Origin: Ecdyonurus torrentis
Taxonomy: Eukaryota > Arthropoda > Insecta > Ephemeroptera > Heptageniidae
DNA: 64,000 bases
Assembly: GCA_949318235.1 (NCBI GenBank)
Contig: OX439134.1
Coordinates: 23,942,662 to 24,006,661 of the forward strand
Direction of reading: 5' to 3'
Below are positions 30,807 to 44,177 of the stretch, piece after piece; within the stretch, counting starts at the first letter, position 1; every line of letters starts with the position of its first letter. The notes beneath the pieces were generated by a model. The model searched no databases and had not been told where the DNA came from. It saw nothing but the letters and a program-made list of their open reading frames with translations. The translations under genes and the position numbers were made by a program.

Positions 30807-33800
30807 GATTTTTGATGATATCTCAGAAAATAAAAATGCTACAGACTTGCGGTTAGAAATAAAATGCATCTCTTTGAATTGTCTTATAAAAAGTTTATTA
30901 CACTTTAGTCTCAAAAAATAAAACTTTTTCAGTTTTTTAGAATTTAGTATTTTCTTACCGAAGTCTATAGCATTGTAGCCCATATAAAGAAAAAGTTTGT
31001 AACTCGAATTCCAATTGAGATAGAAAGTTGATGATATCTCAGAAACTAATATTGCTACAGACTTACGGTTTGAACTGAAATGTATCACTTTGAAATGTCT
31101 TATGAAAAGTTTATTACACTTTAGTCGCAAAAAATAAAACTTTCTCAGTTTTTGAGAATTTTCGTATTTTCTTACCGAAGTCTATAGCATTGTAGCCCAT
31201 ATGAAGAAAAAAAAAAATTTGTAACTTCAGTTCCAAATGAGATAGAAAGTTGCGGTTTTGAAATAAAGTGATGCAAATCATTATATAGTACTAAATTCAC
31301 CTCTAGAAACAAAATTGAGAAAAAAAAATTTCCAAAAAATTTGTGTTTTTCAGATTCTGAAAACGATTTTTGATGATATCTCAGAAACTAATAATGCTAC
31401 AGACTTACGGTTTGTACTGAAATGTATTACTTTGAAATGTCTTATGAAAAGTTTATTACACTTTAGTCGTAAAAAAAAAAACTTTCTCAGTTTTTGAGAA
31501 TTTTCGAATTTTCTTACCGAAGTCTATAGCATTGTAACCCATATGAAGAAAAAAAAGTTTGTAACTCGAGTTCTAATTGAGATGGAAAGTTGTGATTTTG
31601 AAATAAAGTGATGCAAAACGCTCTATAGTTTTAAATTCACCTCTAGAAACAAAATTGAGAAATATAATTTTTTTAAAAAAATTGTGTTTTTCAGATTCTG
31701 AAAACAATTTTTGATGATATCTCAGAAACTAATATTGCTACTGACTTACGGTTTGAACTGAAATGTATCACTTTGAAATGTCCTATGAAAAGTTTATTAC
31801 ACTTTAGTCGAAAAAAATAAAACTTTCTCAGTTTTTGAGAATTTTCGAATTTTCTTACCGAAGTCTATAGCATTCTAGCCCATATGAAGTAGAAAAAAGT
31901 TTGTAACTCGAGTTCTAATTAAGATGGAAAGTTGCGGTTTTGAAATAAAGTGATGCAAAACGCTCTATAGTACTAAATTCACCTCTAGAACAAAATTGAG
32001 AAAAATAATTTTTCAAAAAAAATTGTGTTTTTCAGATTCTGAAAACGATTTTTGATGATATCTCAGAAACTAATAATGCTACAGACTTACGGTTTGAACT
32101 GAAATGTATCACTTTGAAATGTCTTATGAAAAGTTTATTACACTTTAGTCGCAAAAAACAAAACTTTCTCAGTTTTTGAGAATTTTCGTATTTTCTTACC
32201 GAAGTCTATAGCATTGTAGCCCAAATGAAGTAGAAAAAAGTTTGTAACTCGAGTTCTAATTAAGATGGAAAGTTGCGGTTTCGAAATAAAGTGATGCAAA
32301 ACGCTCTATAGAACTAAATTCACCTCTAGAAACAAAATTGAGAAAAATAATTTTTCCATAAAAATTGTGTTTTTCAGATTCTGAAAACATGTTTTGATTA
32401 TAGCTCAGAAACTAATATTGCTACAGACTTACGGTTTGAACTGAAATGTATCACTTTGAAATGTCTTATGAAAAGTTTATTACACTTTAGTCGCAAAAAA
32501 TAAAACTTTCTCAGTATTTGAGAATTTTCGAATTTTCTTACCGAAGTCTATAGCATTGTAGCCCATATGAAGAAAAAAAAGTTTGTAACTCGAGTTCTAA
32601 TTGAGATGGAAAGTTGCGGTTTCGAAATAAAGTGATGCAAAACGCTCTATAGAACTAAATTCACCTCTAGAAACAAAATTGAGAAAAATAATTTTTCCAA
32701 AAAAATTGTGTTTTTCAGATTCTGAAAACATTTTTTGATTATATCTCAGAAACTAATATTGCTACAGACTTACGGTTTGAACTGAAATGTATCACTTTGA
32801 AATGTCTTATGAAAAGTTTATTACACTTTAGTCGCAAAAAATAAAACTTTCTCAGTATTTGAGAATTTTCGAATTTTCTTACCGAAGTCTATAGCATTGT
32901 AGCCCATATGAAGAAAAAAAAGTTTGTAACTCGAGTTCTAATTGAGATGGAAAGTTGTGGTTTTGAAATAAAGTGATGCAAAACGCTCTATAGTTTTAAA
33001 TTCACCTCTAGAAACAAAACTGAGAAAAATAATTTTTCAAATAAAAATTGTGTTTTTCAGATTCTGAAAACGATTTTTGATGATATCTCAGAAACTAATA
33101 ATGCTACAGACTTACGGTTTGAACTGAAATGTATCACTTTGGTGCTTTGAAATCCCTCCTCCATACCTCAAATTCACTGGAAAAAACTTTCCCATATTGT
33201 TTTAACCTTCTTTCAGTATTCTCCATCGGAACCTCGAAAGGAATGTTCCTAACTCTTACTACCGTAACTTCCTCTACTTCACGAATAGGAATAATCCATT
33301 TTTTACCCGACGGGTCAGTGAAATCATGTTCACCACAGAATTTTTCTTACTGCATTATTATATTTTTCTTCATTTAAAAACTTAATATAAGTTACCTGTC
33401 TTTCCGGATCTAATTGAATACCTTCCATATCGCCCAGTGGAATTTTCACTTCATCAATAATCCACACGTGCAACACGGCAGGATTAGGTCTTGATCTTCC
33501 ACATTTCGAGAAGTCGAGTTCAATGGTATTAACCCTAACACGCCCCATTTTGTGGGTAATGGGTAATACAATAAAGTTTTAATTGAGAGAACCAATATCA
33601 CAAAGAAAAAAAAAACACACAAAAAGAGAGAGAAAAAAAACAACATAAAACAAGCTAGCGCTTATAGACCATACAATAGTTTGAGCCATGAGCAAAACGA
33701 AAATACGTGTGTTAAGGCCAAGCGACTTAACTCAACTCCTCTAGAAACAAAATTGAGAAAAAAAATTTTCAAAAAAAATGTGTCTTTCAGATTCTGAAAA

Positions 33801-36095
33801 TGATTTTTGATGATATCTCAGAAACTAAAAATGCTACAGACTTACGGTTTGTACTGAAATATATCACTTTGAAATGTCTTATGAAAAGTTTACTACACTT
33901 TAGTCGCAAAAAATAAAACTTTCTAAGTTTTTGAGAATTTTCGAATTTTTTTACCGAAGTCTATAGCATTGTAGCCCATATGAAGAAGAAAAAAGTTTGT
34001 AACTCGAGTTCTAATTGAGATGGAAAGTTGCGGTATTGAAATAAAGTGATGCAAAATGCTCTATAGTACTATATATACCTCTAGAAACAAAACTGAGAAA
34101 AATAATTTTTCCAAAAAAATTGTGTTTTTCAGATTCTGAAAATTTTTTTTTTTGATATCTCAATAACTAATATTGCTACAGACTTACAGTTTGAACTGAA
34201 ATGTATTACTTTAAAATGTCTTATGAAAAGCTTATTACACTTTAGTCGCAAAAGATAAAACTTTCTAAGTTTTTGAGAATTTTCGAATTTTCTTACCGAA
34301 GTCTATAGCATTGTAGCCCATATGAAGAAAAAAAAGTTTGTAACTCGAGTTCTAATTGAGATGGAAAGTTGTGGTTTTGAAATAAAGTGATGCAAAACGC
34401 TCTATAGTTTTAAATTCACTTCTAGAAACAAAACTGAGAAAAATAGTTTTTTAAATAAAAATTGTGTTTTTCAGATTCTGAAAACGATTTTTGATGATAT
34501 CTCAGAAACTAAAAATGCTACAGACTTACGGTTTTAACTGAAATGTATCACTTTGAAATGTCTTATAAAAAGTTTATTACACTTTAGTCGCAAAAAATAA
34601 AATTTTCTCAGTTTTTGAGAATTTTCGAATTTTCTTACCGAAGTCTATAGCATTTTAGCCCATATGAAGAAAAAAAAGTTTGTAACTCGAGTTCTAATTG
34701 AGATGGAAAGTTGTGGTTTTGAAATAAAGTGATGCAAAACGCTCTACAGTTTTAAATTCACCTCTAGAAACAAAACTGAGAAAAATAATTTTTCAAATAA
34801 AAGTTGTGTTTTTCAGATACTGAAAACGATTTTTGATGATATCTCAGAAACTAATAATGCTACAGACTTACGGTTTGAACTGAAACGTATCACTTTGAAA
34901 TGTCTTATGAAAAGATTATTACACTTTAGTCGAAAAAAATAAAACTTTCTCAGTTTTTGAGAATTTTTGTATTTTCTTACCGAAGTCTATAGCATTGTAG
35001 CCCATATGAAGTAGAAAATAGTTTGTAACTCGAGTTCTAATTGAGATCAAAAGTTGTGGTTTTGAAATAAAGTGATGCAAAACGCTCAATAGTTTTAAAT
35101 TCACCTCTAGAAACAAAACTGAGAAAAATAATTTTTAAATAAAAATTGCGTTTTTCAGATTCTGAAAACGATTTTTAATGATATCTCAGAAACTAATAAT
35201 GCTACAGACTTACGGTTTGAACTGAAATGTATCACTTTGAAATGCCTTATGAAAAGTTTATTACACTTTAGTCGAAAAAAATAAAACTTTCTCAGTTTTT
35301 GAGAATTTTCGAATTTTCTTACCGAAGTCTATAGCATTGTAGCCCATATGAAGTAGAAAAAAGTTTGTAACTCGAGTTCTAATTAAGATGGAAAGTTGCG
35401 GTTTTGAAATAAAGTGATGCAAAACGCTCTATAGTACTAAATTCACCTCTAGAACAAAATTGAGAAAAATAATTTTTCAAAAAAAATTGTGTTTTTCAGA
35501 TTCTGAAAACGATTTTTGATGATATCTCAGAAACTAATAATGCTACAGACTTACGGTTTGAACTGAAATGTATCACTTTGAAATGTCTTATGAAAAGTTT
35601 ATTACACTTTAGTCGCAAAAAATAAAACTTTCTCAGTTTTTGAGAATTTTCGTATTTTCTTACCGAAGTCTATAGCATTGTAGCCCATATGAATAAAAAA
35701 AAAAGGTTCTAACTCGAGTTCTAATTGAGATGGAAAGTTGCGGTTTTGATATAAAGTGATGCAAAACGCTCTATAGTACTAAATTAACCTCTTGAAACAA
35801 AATTGAGAAAAAAAAATTCGAAAAAAATTGTGTTATTCAGGTCTAAAAACGATTTTTTATGATATCTCAGAAACTAATAATGCTACAGACTTACGGTTTG
35901 AATTAAAATGTATCACTTTAAAATGTCTTATGAAAAGTTTATTATACTTTAATAGCAAAAAAAAAATTCTTAGTTTTTGAGAATTTTAGTATTTTCTTAC
36001 CGAAGTCTATAGCATTGTAGCCCAAATGAAGAAAAAAAATATGTAACTCGAGTCCTAATTGCCATGGAAAGTTGCAGTTTTGAAATTAAGTGATG
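30807..36095. repeat. ~343-bp satellite with gag-like fragment insert
   Basis: Opens with the truncated monomer seen after each 53-bp array (AGATAGAAAGTT followed by GATGATATCTCAG near 31029) and continues as ~14 monomers. It is interrupted at 33142-33737 by the gag-like segment. The last monomers carry the TTATTCAGGTCTAAAAACG variant. Confidence 0.93.
33142..33737 (-). pseudogene. Retroelement gag-like ORF1 fragment (copy 1 of 3)
   Basis: Minus strand. A 72-codon frame (33548-33330) starts MGRVRVNTIELDFSKCGRSR and includes IPLGDMEGIQLDPERQVTYI. After a frameshift near its end, homologous-looking coding sequence continues in another frame for ~65 codons to the insert border (RVRNIPFEVPM is visible). 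The pattern resembles the N-terminal part of gag-like/CCHC proteins of insect non-LTR or BEL-type retroelements; I cannot name the family. Upstream is an A-rich leader with GAGAGAGA. The satellite breaks at ATCACTTTG and resumes at CCTCTAGAAAC, so about 190 bp of monomer are missing and no target duplication is seen. Copy 1 differs from the others at GTGTTAAGGCC near 33709. Confidence 0.65.
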
Positions 36096-37971
36096 AATCA
36101 AGATGGTTGTCAGTGATGGTGTCACTTATCTACTACATACATAACTAAATTCAAGTTTATAGTCAGTGATGACGTCACTTATCTACTTCATACACTACTA
36201 AAGTCAAGTTGATAGTCAGAGATGACGTCACATATCTACTTCATACACTACTAAAGTTAAGATGTTAGTCAGTGATGACGTCACTTATCTACTTCATACA
36301 CTACTAAAGTCAAATTGATATTTAGTGATGACGTTGCATTTCTACTTCATACACTACTAAAGTCAAGTTGATAGTCCGTGATTGCGTCACTTATATACCT
36401 CATATAGTACCACTAAAGTCAAGTTGATAGTCAGTGATGACTTCACTTATCTTTTCCATATACTACTAAAGTCAAGTTAATAGTCAGTGATGACGTCAAA
36501 TATCTATTTCATACTCTACTAAAGTCAAGTTGAAAAACAATTATGACGTAACTTATCGACTTCATAAAATACTAACGTCAAGTTGACAGTCAGTGATGAC
36601 GTCACATATCTGCTTCATATGCTACTAAATACTAGTTGATAGTTAGTGATAACGTCTCTTATCTACTTTATACACAACTAAAGTCAAGATGATATTCAGT
36701 GATAACGTCACATATCTACTTCATACACAACTAAAGTCAAGTTGATAGTCAGCGATGACAACACTTATCTACTTCATACACTAATAAAGTCAAATTGATA
36801 GTCAGTGTTGACGTTGCATTTCTACCTCATACACTACTAAAGTCAATTAATAGTCAGTGATGGCATCACTTATCCACTTCATAAAAAACTAAAGTTAAGA
36901 TGATAGTCAGTGATAACGTCACATATCTACTTCATTCACAACTAAAGTCAAGTTGAGAGCGTCACTTATCTACTTCATACACTACTAAAGTCAAGTTGAT
37001 AGTCAGTGATAACGTCACATATCTACTACGTAAACAACTAAAGTCAAGTTGATAGTCAGTGATAATGTCAATTGCCTACTTCATACAATACTATAGTCAA
37101 GTTGGTAGTCAGTAATGGCGTCAATTATCTACTTTATTAACTTCTAAAGTCTAGATGATAGTCAGTGTTGACGTCACTTATCTATTTCATACACTATTAA
37201 AGTCAAGTGTATAGTCATTGAGGACGTTACTTATCTACTACAAACATATCATAAGTCAAGTTGATAGTCAGTGATGACGTCACTTATCTTCTTCATACAC
37301 TACTTAAATCAAGTTGATAGTCAGTGATGACGTCACTTTTCTACTTCATACACTACTAAAGTCAAATTGATATTCAGTGATGACGATGCATTTCTACTTC
37401 ATATACTACTAAAGTCAAGTTGATAGTCAGTGATTGCGTCACTTATCTACTTCATATACCACTAAAGTCAAGTTGATAGTCAGTGATGACTTCACTTATC
37501 TTTTCCATACACTACTAAAGTCAAGTTGATAGTCAGTGATGGCGTAACTTATCTCCTTCATAAACTACTAAAGTCAAGATGATAGTCAGTGATAACGTCA
37601 TATATGGACTTTATATACTACTAAAGTCAAGTTTAAAAACAATTATGACATAACTTATCGACTTCATATAATACTAAAGTCAAGTTGATAGTCAATGATA
37701 ACGTCACATATCTGCTTCATACGCTACTAAATACTAATTGATAGTTAGTGATAACGTCACTTATCTACTTTATACACAACTAAAGTCAAGATGATAGTTA
37801 GTGATGACGTCACATATCTACTTCATACACAACCAAAGTCAAGTTGATAGTCAGTGATAAAGTCACTTATCTACTTCATACAACACTAAAATCAATTTGG
37901 TAGTTAGTGATGGCGTCACTTATCTACTTCATAAACTACTAAATCAAAATATTAGTCATTGATAGCGTCAC
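36096..37971. repeat. 53-bp satellite array (start of 4,041-bp composite unit 1)
   Basis: 1,876 bp with the same order of variant 53-bp units as the arrays at 40137, 44178 and 49633. Ends ATAGCGTCAC before a 343-bp monomer. Confidence 0.95.
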
Positions 37972-40136
37972 GATTTTTGATGATATCTCAGAAACTAATA
38001 ATGCTACAGACTTGCGGTTAGAAATACAATGCATCTCTTTGAATTGTCTTATAAAAAGTTTATTACACTTTAGTCGCAAAAAATAAAACTTTTTCAGTTT
38101 TTAGAATTTAGTATTTTCTTACCGAAGTCTATAGCATTGTAGCCCATATAAAGAAAAGTTTGTAACTCGAGTTCCAATTGAGATAGAAAATTGATGATAT
38201 CTCAGAAACTAATAATGCTACAGACTTACGGTTTGAACTGAAATGTATCACTTTGTAATGTCTTATGAAAAGTTTATTACACTTTAGTCGCAAAAAACAA
38301 AACTTTCTCAGTTTTTGAGAATTTTCGTATTTTCTTACCGAAGTCTATAGCATTGTAGCCCAAATGAAGTAGAAAAAAGTTTGTAACTCGAGTTCTAATT
38401 AAGATGGAAAGTTGCGGTTTCGAAATAAAGTGATGCAAAACGCTCTATAGAACTAAATTCACCTCTAGAAACAAAATTGAGAAAAATAATTTTTCCAAAA
38501 AAATTGTGTTTTTCAGATTCTGAAAACATGTTTTGATTATATCTCAGAAACTAATATTGCTACAGACTTACGGTTTGAACTGAAATGTATCACTTTGAAA
38601 TGTCTTATGAAAAGTTTATTACACTTTAGTCGCAAAAAATAAAACTTTCTCAGTATTTGAGAATTTTCGAATTTTCTTACCGAAGTCTATAGCATTGTAG
38701 CCCATATGAAGAAAAAAAAGTTTGTAACTCGAGTTCTAATTGAGATGGAAAGTTGTGGTTTTTGAAATAAAGTGATGCAAAACGCTCTATAGTTTTAAAT
38801 TCACCTCTAGAAACAAAACTGAGAAAAATAATTTTTCAAATAAAAATTGTGTTTTTCAGATTCTGAAAACGATTTTTGATGATATCTCAGAAACTAATAA
38901 TGCTACAGACTTACGGTTTGAACTGAAATGTATCACTTTGAAATGCCTTATGAAAAGTTTATTACACTTTAGTCGAAAAATATAAAACTTTCTCAGTTTT
39001 TGAGAATTTTCGAATTTTCTTACCGAAGTCTATAGCATTGTAGCCCATATGAAGTAGAAAAAAGTTTGTAACTCGAGTTCTAATTAAGATGGAAAGTTGC
39101 GGTTTTGAAATAAAGTGATGCAAAATGCTCTATAGTACTAAATTCACCTCTAGAACAAAATTGAGAAAAATAATTTTTCAAAAAAAATTGTGTTTTTCAG
39201 ATTCTGAAAACGATTTTTGATGATATCTCAGAAACTAATAATCGTACAGACTTACGGTTTAAACTAAAATGTATCACTTTAAAATGTCTTATGAAAAGTT
39301 TATTACACTTTAGTCGCAAAAAATAAAACTTTCTCAGTTTTTGAGAATTTTCGTATTTTCTTACCGAAGTCTATAGCATTGTAGCCCATATGAAGAAAAA
39401 AAAAAGTTTGTAACTCGAGTTCTAATTGAGATGGAAAGTTGTGGTTTTGAAATAAAGTGATGCAAAACGCTCTATAGTTTTAAATAAACCTCTAGAAACA
39501 AAACTGAGAAAAATAATTTAAAAAATTGTGTTTTTCAGATTCTGAAAACGATTTTTGATGATATCACAGAAACTAATAATGCTACAGACTTACGGTTTGA
39601 ACTGAAATGAGCACTTTGAAATGTCTTATGAAAAGTTTATTACACTTTAGTCGCAAAAAATAAAACTTTCTCAGTTTTTGAGAATTTTTGTATTTTCTTA
39701 CCGAAGTCTATAGCATTGTAGCCCATATGAATAAAAAAAAAAAGGTTGTAACTCGAGTTCTAATTGAGATGGAAAGTTGCGGTTTTGATATAAAGTGATG
39801 CAAAACGCTCTATAGTACTAAATTAACCTCTTGAAACAAAATTGAGAAAAAAAAATTCGAAAAAAATTGTGTTATTCAGGTCTAAAAACGATTTTTTATG
39901 ATATCTCAGAAACTAATAATGCTACAGACTTACGGTTTGAATTAAAATGTATCACTTTAAAATGTCTTATGAAAAGTTTATTATACTTTAATAGCAAAAA
40001 AAAAAAATTCTTAGTTTTTGAGAATTTTAGTATTTTCTTACCGAAGTCTATAGCATTGTAGCCCAAATGAAGAAAAAAAATATGTAACTCGAGTCCTAAT
40101 TGCCATGGAAAGTTGCGATTTTGAAATAAAGTGATG
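37972..40136. repeat. ~343-bp satellite (end of composite unit 1)
   Basis: 2,165 bp, opening with the truncated monomer (AGATAGAAAATTGATGATAT near 38189). Contains the marker monomer AATAATCGTACAGAC near 39238 and ends at AAGTGATG. No gag-like insert. Confidence 0.94.
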
Positions 40137-42012
40137 AATCAAGATGGTTGTCAGTGATGGTGTCACTTATCTACTACATACATAACTAAATTCAAGTTTA
40201 TAGTCAGTGATGACGTCACTTATCTACTTCATACACTACTAAAGTCAAGTTGATAGTCAGAGATGACGTCACATATCTACTTCATACACTACTAAAGTTA
40301 AGATGTTAGTCAGTGATGACGTCACTTATCTACTTCATACACTACTAAAGTCAAATTGATATTTAGTGATGACGTTGCATTTCTACTTCATACACTACTA
40401 AAGTCAAGTTGATAGTCCGTGATTGCGTCACTTATATACCTCATATAGTACCACTAAAGTCAAGTTGATAGTCAGTGATGACTTCACTTATCTTTTCCAT
40501 ATACTACTAAAGTCAAGTTAATAGTCAGTGATGACGTCAAATATCTATTTCATACTCTACTAAAGTCAAGTTGAAAAACAATTATGACGTAACTTATCGA
40601 CTTCATAAAATACTAACGTCAAGTTGACAGTCAGTGATGACGTCACATATCTGCTTCATATGCTACTAAATACTAGTTGATAGTTAGTGATAACGTCTCT
40701 TATCTACTTTATACACAACTAAAGTCAAGATGATATTCAGTGATAACGTCACATATCTACTTCATACACAACTAAAGTCAAGTTGATAGTCAGCGATGAC
40801 AACACTTATCTACTTCATACACTAATAAAGTCAAATTGATAGTCAGTGTTGACGTTGCATTTCTACCTCATACACTACTAAAGTCAATTAATAGTCAGTG
40901 ATGGCATCACTTATCCACTTCATAAAAAATTAAAGTTAAGATGATAGTCAGTGATAACGTCACATATCTACTTCATTCACAACTAAAGTCAAGTTGAGAG
41001 CGTCACTTATCTACTTCATACACTACTAAAGTCAAGTTGATAGTCAGTGATAACGTCACATATCTACTACGTAAACAACTAAAGTCAAGTTGATAGTCAG
41101 TGATAATGTCAATTGCCTACTTCATACAATACTATAGTCAAGTTGGTAGTCAGTAATGGCGTCAATTATCTACTTTATTAACTTCTAAAGTCTAGATGAT
41201 AGTCAGTGTTGACGTCACTTATCTATTTCATACACTATTAAAGTCAAGTGTATAGTCATTGAGGACGTTACTTATCTACTACAAACATATCATAAGTCAA
41301 GTTGATAGTCAGTGATGACGTCACTTATCTTCTTCATACACTACTTAAATCAAGTTGATAGTCAGTGATGACGTCACTTTTCTACTTCATACACTACTAA
41401 AGTCAAATTGATATTCAGTGATGACGATGCATTTCTACTTCATATACTACTAAAGTCAAGTTGATAGTCAGTGATTGCGTCACTTATCTACTTCATATAC
41501 CACTAAAGTCAAGTTGATAGTCAGTGATGACTTCACTTATCTTTTCCATACACTACTAAAGTCAAGTTGATAGTCAGTGATGGCGTAACTTATCTCCTTC
41601 ATAAACTACTAAAGTCAAGATGATAGTCAGTGATAACGTCATATATGGACTTTATATACTACTAAAGTCAAGTTTAAAAACAATTATGACATAACTTATC
41701 GACTTCATATAATACTAAAGTCAAGTTGATAGTCAATGATAACGTCACATATCTGCTTCATACGCTACTAAATACTAATTGATAGTTAGTGATAACGTCA
41801 CTTATCTACTTTATACACAACTAAAGTCAAGATGATAGTTAGTGATGACGTCACATATCTACTTCATACACAACCAAAGTCAAGTTGATAGTCAGTGATA
41901 AAGTCACTTATCTACTTCATACAACACTAAAATCAATTTGGTAGTTAGTGATGGCGTCACTTATCTACTTCATAAACTACTAAATCAAAATATTAGTCAT
42001 TGATAGCGTCAC
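40137..42012. repeat. 53-bp satellite array (start of composite unit 2)
   Basis: Nearly identical to 36096-37971 at an offset of 4,041 bp; one of the few differences is AAAAAATTAAAG versus AAAAAACTAAAG near 40928. Confidence 0.95.
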
Positions 42013-44177
42013 GATTTTTGATGATATCTCAGAAACTAATAATGCTACAGACTTGCGGTTAGAAATACAATGCATCTCTTTGAATTGTCTTATAAAAAGT
42101 TTATTACACTTTAGTCGCAAAAAATAAAACTTTTTCAGTTTTTAGAATTTAGTATTTTCTTACCGAAGTCTATAGCATTGTAGCCCATATAAAGAAAAGT
42201 TTGTAACTCGAGTTCCAATTGAGATAGAAAATTGATGATATCTCAGAAACTAATAATGCTACAGACTTACGGTTTGAACTGAAATGTATCACTTTGTAAT
42301 GTCTTATGAAAAGTTTATTACACTTTAGTCGCAAAAAACAAAACTTTCTCAGTTTTTGAGAATTTTCGTATTTTCTTACCGAAGTCTATAGCATTGTAGC
42401 CCAAATGAAGTAGAAAAAAGTTTGTAACTCGAGTTCTAATTAAGATGGAAAGTTGCGGTTTCGAAATAATGTGATGCAAAACGCTCTATAGAACTAAATT
42501 CACCTCTAGAAACAAAATTGAGAAAAATAATTTTTCCAAAAAAATTGTGTTTTTCAGATTCTGAAAACATGTTTTGATTATATCTCAGAAACTAATATTG
42601 CTACAGACTTACGGTTTGAACTGAAATGTATCACTTTGAAATGTCTTATGAAAAGTTTATTACACTTTAGTCGCAAAAAATAAAACTTTCTCAGTATTTG
42701 AGAATTTTCGAATTTTCTTACCGAAGTCTATAGCATTGTAGCCCATATGAAGAAAAAAAAGTTTGTAACTCGAGTTCTAATTGAGATGGAAAGTTGTGGT
42801 TTTTGAAATAAAGTGATGCAAAACGCTCTATAGTTTTAAATTCACCTCTAGAAACAAAACTGAGAAAAATAATTTTTCAAATAAAAATTGTGTTTTTCAG
42901 ATTCTGAAAACGATTTTTGATGATATCTCAGAAACTAATAATGCTACAGACTTACGGTTTGAACTGAAATGTATCACTTTGAAATGCCTTATGAAAAGTT
43001 TATTACACTTTAGTCGAAAAATATAAAACTTTCTCAGTTTTTGAGAATTTTCGAATTTTCTTACCGAAGTCTATAGCATTGTAGCCCATATGAAGTAGAA
43101 AAAAGTTTGTAACTCGAGTTCTAATTAAGATGGAAAGTTGCGGTTTTGAAATAAAGTGATGCAAAATGCTCTATAGTACTAAATTCACCTCTAGAACAAA
43201 ATTGAGAAAAATAATTTTTCAAAAAAAATTGTGTTTTTCAGATTCTGAAAACGATTTTTGATGATATCTCAGAAACTAATAATCGTACAGACTTACGGTT
43301 TAAACTAAAATGTATCACTTTAAAATGTCTTATGAAAAGTTTATTACACTTTAGTCGCAAAAAATAAAACTTTCTCAGTTTTTGAGAATTTTCGTATTTT
43401 CTTACCGAAGTCTATAGCATTGTAGCCCATATGAAGAAAAAAAAAAGTTTGTAACTCGAGTTCTAATTGAGATGGAAAGTTGTGGTTTTGAAATAAAGTG
43501 ATGCAAAACGCTCTATAGTTTTAAATAAACCTCTAGAAACAAAACTGAGAAAAATAATTTAAAAAATTGTGTTTTTCAGATTCTGAAAACGATTTTTGAT
43601 GATATCACAGAAACTAATAATGCTACAGACTTACGGTTTGAACTGAAATGAGCACTTTGAAATGTCTTATGAAAAGTTTATTACACTTTAGTCGCAAAAA
43701 ATAAAACTTTCTCAGTTTTTGAGAATTTTTGTATTTTCTTACCGAAGTCTATAGCATTGTAGCCCATATGAATAAAAAAAAAAAGGTTGTAACTCGAGTT
43801 CTAATTGAGATGGAAAGTTGCGGTTTTGATATAAAGTGATGCAAAACGCTCTATAGTACTAAATTAACCTCTTGAAACAAAATTGAGAAAAAAAAATTCG
43901 AAAAAAATTGTGTTATTCAGGTCTAAAAACGATTTTTTATGATATCTCAGAAACTAATAATGCTACAGACTTACGGTTTGAATTAAAATGTATCACTTTA
44001 AAATGTCTTATGAAAAGTTTATTATACTTTAATAGCAAAAAAAAAAAATTCTTAGTTTTTGAGAATTTTAGTATTTTCTTACCGAAGTCTATAGCATTGT
44101 AGCCCAAATGAAGAAAAAAAATATGTAACTCGAGTCCTAATTGCCATGGAAAGTTGCGATTTTGAAATAAAGTGATG
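42013..44177. repeat. ~343-bp satellite (end of composite unit 2)
   Basis: Near-identical copy of 37972-40136 at an offset of 4,041 bp, including the AATAATCGTACAGAC marker near 43279. Confidence 0.94.

Noticed and set aside
33129..33377. 82-codon plus-strand frame repeated at 52465
   Set aside because: Antisense shadow across the gag-like fragment and its satellite border.
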